Source: Pardosa pseudoannulata
Lineage: Eukaryota; Arthropoda; Arachnida; Araneae; Lycosidae
Reading direction: 5' to 3'
NCBI GenBank assembly: GCA_032207245.1
Contig: CM063500.1
Location: forward strand, 68,664,537-68,728,536
DNA: 64,000 nt
Shown: in pieces, positions 41,371 to 52,325 of the stretch
Position numbering within the stretch: position 1 is the stretch's first letter
Layout of the letters: the number at the start of each line of letters is the position of its first letter
The notes under the pieces: model-generated
What the model was told of the DNA's origin: nothing
Database searches by the model: none
What the model saw: only the letters and a program-made list of their open reading frames with translations
Position numbers and translations under genes: made by a program

Positions 41371-42648
41371 ATAGCTGAAAATATTGTCTCTTTCTAGTTT
41401 CTCATATAAAAAACGGCAAATTACTATTTAATAAGAACAATAAGAGGTATTTCATTATCAGTATGCCTTAAATATAGTTGTATTAAGTACAAAGATTTAA
41501 AAATCGACTAATCGAAACTTGAATAAAGGGCGAGCTGAAAAACATAAGTGCGCCATTTGCAGTCTAAGTGTTGACAGGTTTCTTTAGTCATATTCTTGTT
41601 CCCTTATTCTTTAAGAACACTGAAAACGTAAAATTATATTTAAAGGGAGTTTTATTTATCCAGTAGGAAATAAAATCTAATGTCTGGGGCGTATATGCCG
41701 ATTAGGACCGAAAGGGGTAAGTGTAAAAATAATAGCTAATTTTTTAAGGTAATTTTTCAAAAATTTTAAATAAAAAGTTTTAAATATATATATATTTTTT
41801 TATCTTAGAATATGTAACGATTCTACTTACTTCCTCTGGCAATAACGAAACATCTGGAAAGATACAAAATTGGCTAACTGTTACCACATTAGAACTCGCT
41901 CCTTGCCTTTCTTAGTGAGAATATTAAACACGAATTCATAAAGTACTTCGATGAGGCACGGTAGGATGTTTTGAAGGTCCACTTCCTCCTCTAGCAACAA
42001 TGTTCTCCAGGTGTGTCGCAAGAACGTCTGCTGCACGAGGAACCAAACATGATCTGCTTCAATCAGAGGCTGAGGTCGATCCATCTGATTGAAAGTAGAC
42101 TGCACATCGCACTCAAATAGGGAACAGTGGTACATATAACTAAAATAAGGAAAGACTTGTTCTTATTGCAGTCGAAATAGTTAAGTACAAAAGTTAAAGA
42201 ATATTTGGACATTTAGCATGTAAATTTCAGTATCTCTTCCTTGTTTTTCCCTGTAAAGGCAAAGATATAAATTTTATGTAGGAAAACCTCCGACCAATTT
42301 GCTTGAAACGTAAAATAGTCATTACATAATTAAAAAACATTAAAAAAATGTGGTAAAATAATAGTTTTTTTACTGATACATATTTTTAGACAATTTAACA
42401 ATCGTGAACAATTATTAATACATATTTTTGTAATTTATTTCTGCTCATACATATCTATTGAATATACCTTTTATCATAGAGGTGAAAAAAATAAGGAACA
42501 AATCATTTTTCTTATAATCATAATGAAAATAATTGACTAACCGGAAAAGAAGGCGATACATGACGCCGTAATAACGAACGTACATACTAAAGATCTTTAT
42601 TATAAACACAAATACGTTAAAGTTCACAGGTATGATGAATATGGTATA
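41371..42648. other. Mosaic region, unassigned part
   Basis: No conserved product recognised. An 84-codon minus frame (41881-42135) resembles nothing I know. Probably older transposon debris next to the Tc1 element. Confidence 0.4.
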
Positions 42649-43289
42649 TACACTCAAGAGCCAAAACATTATGACCACCTGTCAATAAAGAGTTGGCTCA
42701 CAACACAGCTTCAACCCGCCTTGGCATGGATGCCACAAGTCCTTCGTAGATGGCCGGAGACAGATTGCACCATATGTTTAAGCAACGGTTACGCAAATCG
42801 GAGATGCGAACTGGTGGTTTTTGAACTCTGAGCTGCCGTCCTGTGACATCCCAAATGTGTTCTATCGGATTGAGATCCGGTGAATTAGGCGACCAGGACA
42901 TTAACATTCAGCATCATGTTCCTGGAACCACTCCAACACAATTTTAACCTTGTGACACGGGGCAGCATTGTCTTGTTGGAACATTCCATTTCCAGCTGGA
43001 AAAACAGAGACCATGTAAGGGTGCAACTGTTCCGCAATGATGTTTAGATACCCTGTAGCATTCATGGTCTGCTCTACTACAACCACGGGTCGTTACAATC
43101 TGTCCTCTATCAAAATCGCTTAGATCCGCAGCCTTTTCCATCACAGACAGAAGTAAGTGAAAGAATGTTTTTTCAGACTCTCCGGAACAGTTAAATACCA
43201 CTTCCACTTGATCACGTGTCTTTCACGCCATCCAGGCGAGTTCATTTCAAAATGTAAGGATGGTCATAATGTTTCGGCTCCTGGGTGTA
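42649..43289 (-). mobile_element. Internally deleted Tc1-type transposon with both terminal inverted repeats
   Basis: The left end starts TACACTCAAGAGCCAAAACA. The right end, reverse-complemented, starts TACACCCAGGAGCCGAAACA; both continue TTATGACCA. TA precedes the left end. The element is 641 bp, where an intact copy would be much longer. It encloses the transposase remnant at 42698-43141. The family is of the kind widespread in spiders. Confidence 0.85.
42698..43141 (-). pseudogene. Tc1-type transposase, N and C termini fused by deletion, frameshifted
   Basis: The N-terminus MEKAADLSDFDRGQIVTT (43141 downward) jumps, in another frame, to a stretch with GMFQQDNAAPCHK (containing the second catalytic Asp) and WFQEHDAE. 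A frameshift at about 42905 leads into SWSPNSPDLNPIEHIWD (third catalytic acid region) and VASMPRRVEAVL. The helix-turn-helix core and first catalytic Asp region are gone. A working transposase would be about 340 residues; this could not transpose itself. Confidence 0.85.
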
Positions 43290-43710
43290 CAGTGAATTGT
43301 TGATCGCTACAGGAATCAGCTTTTCTAATCGTCGCTGCTCCGAGTAAACAAGTAAGGAGAGAAAAGGGGGGGGGATACTCCTAGTCGCTATCAGCCAGTT
43401 CACAGGAGATTCGATTGGTAAAAGAAAATCACACCTGGGCCATGAACTAGTTTTTTTATACCTTCGTTTGCCTGCAAATTTCCATCTCAGCTGATCGGAC
43501 ACCTGATTGATGACGGAGTGAGGAACTGCTTTGTAGATTTCTAGCCGGACAGCTGTAAGCCAGGTTCCAAGGGAAGTTCTTAGTAATCGGGAGCAATCTC
43601 GACGATCTATAGGACATAATTAATCGATGTCTCTGGTCAACTTTTGGAGAACAAGGGAGGAAAATATTGATGTTTCATTTACAATATAGAGGGTTTCTGT
43701 CGTATGAGAC

Positions 43711-43794
43711 AAGGGAGTACGCTGGCCAATCCATTCCAGTGATATCTTCACTTTCCAGTAGCTCCTCATTAGCAAAACTCCGATGTGGCCGTGC
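43711..43794 (-). pseudogene. Second Tc1-type transposase fragment, minus strand
   Basis: Reads ARPHRSFANEELLESEDI then MDWPAYSL, the segment just before the DLNPIEH motif in Tc1 transposases. The expected continuation is not on this strand but on the other (43830-43916). Confidence 0.7.
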
Positions 43795-43829
43795 ATTGTA
43801 TGCATTTCTGTGATTCCCTTGATTTAATT

Positions 43830-43916
43830 TCCATCGAACATCTGTGGGAGGCTTTAGAGAGAGGCATTGTAGCATGTTTACATCCTCCAGAGAACACTCA
43901 ACAACTCAACAGATGC
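43830..43916 (+). pseudogene. Second Tc1-type transposase fragment, plus strand
   Basis: Reads SIEHLWEALERGIVACLHPP then ENTQQLNRC before a TGA. This is the transposase C-terminal piece that should directly follow the minus-strand fragment at 43711-43794. A terminal repeat-like sequence GTACACTGGTGGGCC (reverse-complemented) ends near 44281 and may be this element's right end. Confidence 0.65.
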
Positions 43917-44281
43917 TGATTGCGGAATGGGCCCTCCTACCGCAAGAAATGTTGGACCAGCTGGTTCTGAGTATGCGGTGACGGTGCGAAGCAACCATTG
44001 CAGTTAGGGGGGGGGGGCATATCTTATATTAAGGAACATATGCTTGTTGCTCTTCCTCTTTGATAGACAATCATGAGTCACTATATTATGCGTTCAATAA
44101 AGCTTGTTTTCGTTTGATTCTATACCGTATGCATTGTATTCCTTTTTCAGCGTCGATGCTTTCGTCATCCTTTACGCACATAATACTCTCCCTCATTTCT
44201 GAATTTCATGTCTCTCAGATGATTTCTCGTGGAGTTATGGCAAAAAGTCCACCTGTTGCTTAAGTTTGGCCCACCAGTGTA

Positions 44282-45029
44282 CTTGCCGGTAAATGGGGGC
44301 TGGTCGGGTTGTTTCAGCAATCTAGTTGGTGCTTGCTTGTTTGGTTTGGAACCTTGTAATGAATATTTTTATTTGAATACCCCGATTCAAAGACACCTCT
44401 TTGAGATTTCAATGACTTTATTTAAGAAGTCATTTCTTTACACGCCGTTTTGAATGATAAATAGGTCTCTAATATTCAGCAAGAAACATTTAGTGAAGAC
44501 AGAGGATACATATACGATCCGGCTCGGTCAGACTCAAATTATTAACATCTGCTTATGGACCAGGACCCCCTCTCCTCCAGATAGATGGAGGAAAGAACCA
44601 TCTGCTGTGTAAATTCCCAGGGAATAATACAGATCAAACTATTTTGCCCCGGGAGAACTGTCCGGCGGCTTTGCCTGGAAGGAGTCAGACCACTACCCCC
44701 TTTTTTAGACGTCGGTAGTCAGTCCCACTTTAGAAAGCTTCGGACTCAGGGATGGCTCCTAGTACTGGATACAGCTCGGACTATACCCGTTATACCCAAA
44801 GCTAAGCATTCTTCATGTAAGATTGAAGGGTATAAAAGAGTGAGTACGGGTAAATTTGCTAGAGTCATAATTACAGTTATAAAAAAACATTTTAAGTTTC
44901 AGGAAATATACATTTCTACTCCACGCATAGCGAAAAAAAACAAGTTTTGTATTTATTCTTTAGATGCATTGTTTGACATATTAAATAGTAATATTACAAG
45001 CAAGACTCTTAGAAATCCGTTAAACGGTG
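44282..45029. other. Mosaic region with an unassigned 163-codon open frame
   Basis: Contains most of a plus-strand frame at 44585-45076, the longest single open frame in the window. It has no recognisable domain and its last codons lie in a decayed SINE, so it is not called as a gene. Confidence 0.4.
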
Positions 45030-45185
45030 CACTAATTGTGGAGCGCTATGGTATATTTTATTGCTACCCAAGATAATGAGACCAGGACCTACTTCTTAAA
45101 ACTGATTCTGAATGGCTATGAATATTCATACAAACCGTGTTTCGAAACCATGAATTGCGGTACCGAAGAGCAGCGGCCTTTTAAA
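45030..45185 (-). mobile_element. tRNA-derived SINE, family 1, decayed copy
   Basis: Landmarks on the minus strand include the body GTCCTGGTCTCATTATC and a decayed tRNA-like head near 45150. The end of a 163-codon open frame (44585-45076) runs into it. Confidence 0.6.
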
Positions 45186-45637
45186 GTTACTTCTGATAAT
45201 TTGATATTTATTTCTCGTGGACTCAAATCGCCTTGTTAAGTGCAAAATCCTTAAATCTTGCAAGCATATTTTGTTTACCATCCCTTCTTTCTATAAATAC
45301 ATATTAAGAAAATATGCTGCCTTTAATACAGGTTGTGATATCATTCCAATTTTAGCAAGTGTATGTGAACACGTTTTCGCAAATAAATTTACTTATCTTA
45401 ATAAAAGCTTCACTGAAAGCTGAGTTATCTCAGTGCTTATGCTATTCGTCCAACTACTTAAGATTTTCTTCAATCCTACCAATAATGTAGACTAATGGTT
45501 AATCAAAAGATAATTTTCGGTTTTAAAAATAAACCGACGAAACGTCTTGAAAAGTTCGGAACTTAATATAGTGGTGAAAAAACGTGGCTTCTGTAAACAA
45601 AGTTGCAGATTCTTTCCCTTTAATGATCGAATGCATT

Positions 45638-46448
45638 CTAGCCGTACCTAGGTCCTTTAGCGCCTGTGGAAAAAAACTGGTCTAAGCCCCTGCCACCATG
45701 TATAGTGATAAAATATATACACAGGATTTTTTTCTATCATATATTCAGAATAAACTAGCAACGCATTTTAATTCTTAAAATGTTCCTAGTACATTAATTT
45801 TTAATTTTTCTTCTATTTTTACCTTATTAATACTTAAAAATATTTTAAAACTCTTTGTAGGGTTTTATTTTGCTAATAAAGTGAATAATTTTTTTGAAGG
45901 GAATATTTTTTATTTAAACTTTGAATTTTCATAGAATATTGGTGAATTTTTAAATTTAAATTTAGTTTTAATAACTTTGAAATTTAAAACGAATACCCGG
46001 ATTTGTATTAAGGAAAAATTAGGAGTGCTTGGTAAATATTTTGTAAGAATATATATCAAGTTTAGTCTCTAGATGGCTGGTTAGTTGTGAGCACTGCGGT
46101 CTACTTTTTTGCAACACGAGGGATAATGAGACCGGGACCTACTGCTTAAAGCCGATTCCGAACGGCTACGAACATCCATACCACAGTAGGATTCGAACCC
46201 ACGAACTCCGATTCCGAAGGTTAGTGCCCTAACCATTCGACGTAGTCTAGAAGCATTTTAAAAAATAAGAAACTTCATTTAAAAAATAATTTATATATAC
46301 ATTGGATTTTATAATAAATAAAATTTTTTTTCAACTTTTCCTTATTTCTACTCGGGGCGAATCGTTCTCTTTCGGACCCCATTTTCTTCATGGTGCGGCA
46401 CCCCTAAGAGTGATGCGCCCGTGGCAGATGCCACCTTTGCCACGGCCC
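45638..46448 (+). repeat. Right copy of the diverged 0.6-kb direct repeat, interrupted by a SINE
   Basis: Co-linear with 37308-37890 in the same orientation and split by the family 1 SINE at 46074-46242. The terminal hairpin CCGTGGCA...TGCCACGG is better paired than in the left copy. Confidence 0.8.
46074..46242 (-). mobile_element. tRNA-derived SINE, family 1, inserted in a larger repeat
   Basis: Reverse-strand copy with B-box GGGTTCGAATCCTAC. It interrupts the right-hand copy of the 0.6-kb direct repeat; the left-hand copy at 37.7 kb is uninterrupted at the same point. TAGTCTCTAGA on the left and TAGTCTAGA on the right form a slightly diverged target duplication. Confidence 0.85.
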
Positions 46449-46720
46449 TGATTCTAGCTACCATCTTTGCATATATATCTAGGATTTTTTTTTCCAACTG
46501 TGTTTACTTCATTTTCCAGTGAAAAATAATAAAATTTCATTCTTCATTGAATGTTTAGAACTAAACATGAAGTGTAATCCAAATCATAATTTCCTTTAGA
46601 AAACACTTTTGTAGATGGGAGGGATAGATTGGAGTAAAACTGATTTGAGAATATTTCAGTATAACTTAAAATTTAAATACATAGCTTTAAATACGCGGTT
46701 TTTCTTTTTTCCAGAAATAG

Positions 46721-47483
46721 CAGGGTTGTCATTTTGACCGGTCAGAACTGATTCTGACCAGGACACTGGATAAAAGTGGTTTTAACCGTCCAAAATTGGT
46801 CAAAAATGGTCTGAAGTGGAAAGAATTGTTAAAAATAGTTTTAAATGGTCTTAATTTTAATATATCTTTTGTTATTAGAAGCAACTTTTAATAAGCAATA
46901 AAAATAGTAGTATAATTAAATTAAATATTACAAGTTTGTAAGATTTAACATGCTTATACAGTATAATAAGAATGTTTCAATTTTAAAAATGAACAATGAA
47001 CATGCAATTGTAAAAATATAATCCAGTTGCAGTAAAAAACATAAAATATGAGTTACGTTAAAAACATAAATTGCTAACTAGCTCTTTATCTACAGAAAGA
47101 TTATTTTCAAAGTTTGGAGTAATCCAAAATAAATTACGAAATCGTTTAAATTTAGAGACAACTACACAACTTGTTACTTGTTGTAGCCATTTTTTGAATG
47201 CATAAATTACATATAAAACAAGTTGTATTAAAAAAAAATAAGTAAAACATTTTTTTTTTGTATCTTGATGTTATGTTGTATTTGTTTTTTGCTGGTGTTA
47301 TTTCTATTATGACATTTTTAACAAATGTAAATTGCCTTTATCATATGCTAGTAAAATATGTTTGATTAGTATTAAATATATTAAAAAATGAATTTCAGTG
47401 GTGAAAACTGGTTAAACTGATATTGAACAGGAGGGTTATAATCACTGGTTTAAACCCCCATGGTTAAAACTGATACAACCCTG
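46721..47483 (+). mobile_element. Internally deleted hAT element with transposase C-terminal remnant
   Basis: The left end is CAGGGTTGTCATTTTGACC; the right end, reverse-complemented, is CAGGGTTGTATCAGTTTTAACC. Flanking 8-mers AGAAATAG (46713-46720) and ATAAATAC (47484-47491) match at 6 of 8, a decayed target duplication. The interior keeps the hATC piece at 47074-47205. Confidence 0.78.
47074..47205 (+). pseudogene. hAT transposase C-terminal dimerisation segment, ends in a natural-looking stop
   Basis: Open for 43 codons to TAA at 47203-47205: SSLSTERLFSKFGVIQNKLR, then NRLNLETTTQLVTCC and SHFLNA. The S-x-E-R-x-F-S and N-K-x-R-N-R-L blocks are the hATC signature. Only the C-terminus remains, so the element is non-autonomous. 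Confidence 0.78.
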
Positions 47484-48751
47484 ATAAATACTCAATTTTG
47501 ATGAGCTCTGAAAGAAATACGGAATCTGACCTATGATCTTCTATATACTAAATTTGGCCCTTGAAATATACATAAATTAATATTTTACTCATATTTGGAA
47601 TATTGAAATTTTTTTCCCAAGCTTCCTCTATTAATATAGACTAATACAGTAGAGCTTTAGTATAGGACCCCAATGGCAGCTTTTTACATTTATTTCTCAA
47701 AATTATAAAGAGATATCAATTGGACAGAATTCAATGCTTATGTATAAGGTTATCTATAATTTCTAAATACATAAAGTTCACCCTATTTTCCTGACTGTAT
47801 CCTCACTTTTTTAAATTTATATTTTTCAAAACAATTTCTAAGTAATTCATTTAACTTATAAAATTTTATACACTGACTTCTGTAAAATTTTTGCAAAATA
47901 TTGGTTGGTTTGTTGATTGACTTTTAGAATTAAAGTAATTGAAATTAAGAAAATCTGAGTTCTTTATTCAAAACTTTTGATTTCATTTTCTCAGTACCAA
48001 AAAAAATCTTAAAAATTATCAGTCCATCCACAGATCTGTAAAATTGAGCACAAACCATAAATTTCACGAACAGTCCATAAAAGTGGACAGGTATAATATA
48101 AAATTAAAAATACAAAATGTTTGGCTAGGAGACAAATCCATCAAAGTTGTTTTTCTAATGCTTCCCCATAGGTATTTATAAAGAAAACGTTTTTTTTTTT
48201 TGATAAACCCCATTAGTTCTTATAAGTTCACTCTAGAAAAGCAGTATGCCAAAAAATTTTAGTTTTAAAAAAACTTATACTTTTCTAATTACAAGCAAAC
48301 AGTAAAATTTACAAGCCTTAAAAAACTAGTTTATTTACACTATGTTAAATCTAATAGCTTAAACATTCAAGGTAAAGTTTAAAATAATACACTGCATAAT
48401 AAAGTAATTTATAAGAGCAATATAAAAATTTGAAATTTTTTTTAAAAACATGTAATACATCACTTCACATTATAAGTACAGTTATATGAATAAATATTAT
48501 TTATAATATATCTGTTGTTGTTATCATGTACATACATAATTTCTTTTAAAATTTTGTTTAAAATACAAAAATTTCTAATATAGTAAATATATTAATTTTT
48601 TGGCTAATATTTTACACAGTTTTTATGATGTCATTTGTTTATATACTTATATGTAAAGAATTTGAAAATACAAGTTTTTATTACTTATTATTATCAATAT
48701 TTTTAATAAAGCAATCCTCTTAAGCATCAACCCCACAATATTAAATGTGAA

Positions 48752-48928
48752 TTTCATTTTGTTTGGAGTGCTGCGGTCTACTTTTTGCAATACCAGGGCT
48801 AATGAGACCGGGACCTACAGCTTAAAGCCGATTCCAAATGGCTACAAACATCTATGCCACTGTGGGTTTTGAACCCATGAACTCCGGTACTGAAGGCCAG
48901 CACCCTAACCATTTGGCCACTGTTCATC
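48752..48928 (-). mobile_element. tRNA-derived SINE, family 1, with perfect 13-bp target duplication
   Basis: Reverse-strand copy in intergenic DNA. TATTAAATGTGAA is repeated exactly at 48739-48751 and 48929-48941, so this is one of the youngest copies here. The head still reads GGCCAAATGGTTAGGGTGCTG on the minus strand. Confidence 0.88.
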
Positions 48929-49152
48929 TATTAAATGTGAAAATGAGTTTACTTGTGTGAATTTAAACAAAGGGTTCCAAATAAATTTTTAGCTCATATA
49001 AACTAGAAATTTTTTAATTTATTGCCTAACAATTAATGCCATATAAATAAGACATTTAAAAAATTGAAACAAATTTAAATATTTTTGTTATATTTTAAAA
49101 ATTAAAAACATATTCAATGATGCAATAAAAACAAGCAAGATAACATAATTTC

Positions 49153-49155
<3 letters not shown>

Positions 49156-49208
<53 letters not shown>
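49156..49208. repeat. (AT)n microsatellite
   Basis: Continuous TA dinucleotide run of about 53 bp in intergenic DNA. Confidence 0.95.
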
Positions 49209-49212
<4 letters not shown>

Positions 49213-49716
49213 TGCTAACAAACATAAAATTAAGGCTATTTTTTAAAAGCTGACTGCTTACATGGATCTCCCATAATAAAATAATAAATAAAACTTTTTG
49301 CTTTGTAGGGGCAAATGCTTAACAGGAGAGCAACTATGCATTATATATATAAATATACATTTCAAAGTGCTGTACTATAATTTTAATGTGACTAGATATA
49401 TTTAGCACTAGATGATTATAAATGTATATATCTACATAATATATATTTGTGACAGAATTATAATGACAAACTTATTCTGCAATCTTTCATGCAATGTTGT
49501 TTTATATTGTAAGTAGATCTGAACTTTTAAAAACTGAAGGTCAATAATATGCATACAAAAACACAACAAACAAAAAAACTTCAAGTAGAATCACATAATT
49601 AGACAACATCATTAATTACAGAAATACAAAATGAGATATTTCTCTAAATATATCACAACTGATTTTATAAATAAAAATACGAATTTTTAAAATTCATTTT
49701 CATATATATTAAATTA

Positions 49717-49720
<4 letters not shown>

Positions 49721-49748
<28 letters not shown>
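49721..49748. repeat. (AT)n microsatellite
   Basis: Continuous TA dinucleotide run of about 28 bp in intergenic DNA. Confidence 0.95.
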
Positions 49749-49752
<4 letters not shown>

Positions 49753-52077
49753 TAAGAATATTGAACATATGATTACTAAAATTATTTCACACATCTTTGA
49801 GATTTTTATTCCAATTACGTATTTTTTAAGCATACATTATACACCATTTTTAGATGATAGCTATTTCATTAAATATTATTATGCTTTTATCAATACTGTT
49901 CTTGAACAAATTGAATTAGATCAACATAAAAGTTATTTTGATCAGCAAATAAATATTTTCAATTCTTTAGCAAATGCATAATGATATAGGCAATACTGTT
50001 GACATTATAAATTATTATTTTGTTTTATTGAAACATCTATTCTAGATAAAAGGTCAATGTGCAATGCAACCCCTTAGTGAAACTATAAATTACAATTTTC
50101 TATATTAATTTCTCATTTTCAAACTTCTATTGCGATAACATATGTGTGGATGTGTACTATATATTCAACATGTTTGTCCATTGTCTGGGATTGAGATGTA
50201 ACAGTAGTGTTAGAATTGTATTTGTATGATTAATTTCATAATAATTTAATTTAAAAATGAAGTTGGTGTAATCCATTCTCAGGAAAGACTTCGACTTAAA
50301 AATTATTAACTAAACTTACCAAGAAAAGTATTTCATATTATGTATGGCAATATACAATAAGCTCATTGATATATGTACACATATTACACAGAGTAAAAGG
50401 ATGTTATCGTTCATCTAAATAATTTTAAATACTTCAAGATATAACTGTTAAAAAAAATGACAAGAGAAAACTCCCGAAAGGAAATATACCATTAAATAAT
50501 AATCAAGGAGAAAAACAATAAATGTTTTTGTAATATTCCTTGAAAGAGTGCCAGCTCCAGAGTAGTACAGCTTATGCCATGCCTCCTGAATTTAAATGTC
50601 TTACTTTATATTTGACCAAAGTATGAATTTTATTCTGAATCCGATACTCTACAAAATTTCAGCTAAGGATCTAACTGTCAAAATCTTAGCTAAGATGTCT
50701 ACATTTTTCTATTGACCAGATATGTCTCTTCGTTTTTCTAAAAAAAGAGATAAGTCAGGGAAGTACACTTTACTTCACCTTTCTAATTTATTTTTCTTCT
50801 TTTGGGGCACTTATTAAATTTTACTTTTTGTTAATTTTCAATTATTTTTGACTTTGAACTTTTTTTTCAGTACCACTTATGTCTATACTTCTAATATTTC
50901 AGGAATTGTGTTATTCAGCTATTTTCCTTACTGAATTATTAATTTTTTTTTTGGTAAGTGTGCTATACTTGTGCATTGTTAAAATACAAAATTGTAAAAG
51001 TACAGAAGAAAAAAGTTATAAGATCTCCTAAAAACAAATAGACGCCAAAATTTTATAAAATCAAATAGATCTTTGTTACATTATATGTTTTGTTTCTTGT
51101 ACCAAGAGTTATTGTCTTTGCACTGAGTTTGATTTTTCATCCCATTTCTTGCATCATTTAAATTTGTTAGAGTTTTAGGTTCTGTGCAATCATAGATGAC
51201 AATACTGAACATGCTGCATTTTGCTTTACATTGCTTTGAACAGCTTTTTGTAAATTTTTTTGTAAGTCATTGTCAAGGTTTCAGCCTCGTTTGAATTTTC
51301 TAAACTTAGGCAATGTATTGTTACTTTCAGTTTTGAGGTTAAAACAAATTTATGCCTTGTATTATTTTATTGACCAAACTTCGATTAGTATGTAATACAT
51401 GCACTCACAATTTTCTCATTTGACAAACTTCTGCAGTGTTATTCCAAAATATGCTTTCATTCTTTTTGTCCAGAGTTTAAAGTGTATTTTACATCATCAA
51501 AAACTCTGCATCACCCAGTACCCCAACCTTGATCATATGTCATGGTACATTAAGCAGAGTATGTAGTGGTGATAAATCCTAATCAAAAAACTCAAAATCT
51601 AGGTTTTTTAGAATTTTTAAAATAATTTTTATAGATACAGTAAGAATACATATATCTTAAAACATTAAGATTAAACTACAATTGAGTAGTGGTAAATGTG
51701 ATTGAAATATGCTTTCTAACATGTAAACTATTGAGAAATAAATATGAAAGAAGTTTTATTGTCTTCATGGCAGAGTTAATTGTTCATTAATCTTGGTCAA
51801 CTGTAATAAAATTGCATGCAATTATATTTTACATGGTTTTAATTTGAAGATAATTACATGTGGCATTTAATACTGAATAATCCAAAAATGTTTATAAGCT
51901 TTGAGGAATAACACAAAGTTCACTGATTTCTCATTTCTTACTTTGTATTTGTAGTCTTCATACTTTAATGTGAAATGAAACAACAATGTACCATATACCA
52001 TTTATACCAACTCCATATATATATATTTTAAATCTTCTACTGGATTTTAAATTTACATAAAAAAAGTATACTTTGAC

Positions 52078-52083
52078 TTTATT
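52078..52083 (-). terminator. Candidate polyadenylation signal of BCAP31
   Basis: TTTATT on the plus strand is AATAAA on the minus strand, about 240 bp past the BCAP31 stop codon. Other candidates cannot be excluded. Confidence 0.4.
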
Positions 52084-52325
52084 GGGGGTCTAGCATATAT
52101 GATATATATGAGGGGGAGGGCACTACATACTCTGGAGCCAGCACTGTCTTTAACAAGCACACACTGAAAGACAAAAAAACACACAAAAATAAAATTCATG
52201 TTAAAAGTCTTTTAAACAGTCCTTGGCAAAGAAATTGTTTATAATTGTTTTAAGAAACAGTAACTTTCAAAATTTTTGCCTCATTTAAGCTTTTTTTCTT
52301 TTTTATATCAGATATATTCTAAACT

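Larger units (their letters stand above)
47500..52070. other. Intergenic, no gene seen
   Basis: A+T-rich with no conserved exon on either strand. It holds the SINE at 48752-48928 and AT microsatellites. A 70-codon frame at 49769-49981 is low-complexity A+T-rich sequence and is not called. Confidence 0.65.

Noticed and set aside
41881..42135. 84-codon minus-strand frame
   Set aside because: No recognisable motif and it lies among dead transposons; reading it as a gene would be guesswork.
49769..49981. 70-codon plus-strand frame
   Set aside because: Composition is that of random A+T-rich DNA (Ile, Phe, Tyr, Asn) next to a TA microsatellite, with no conserved motif.
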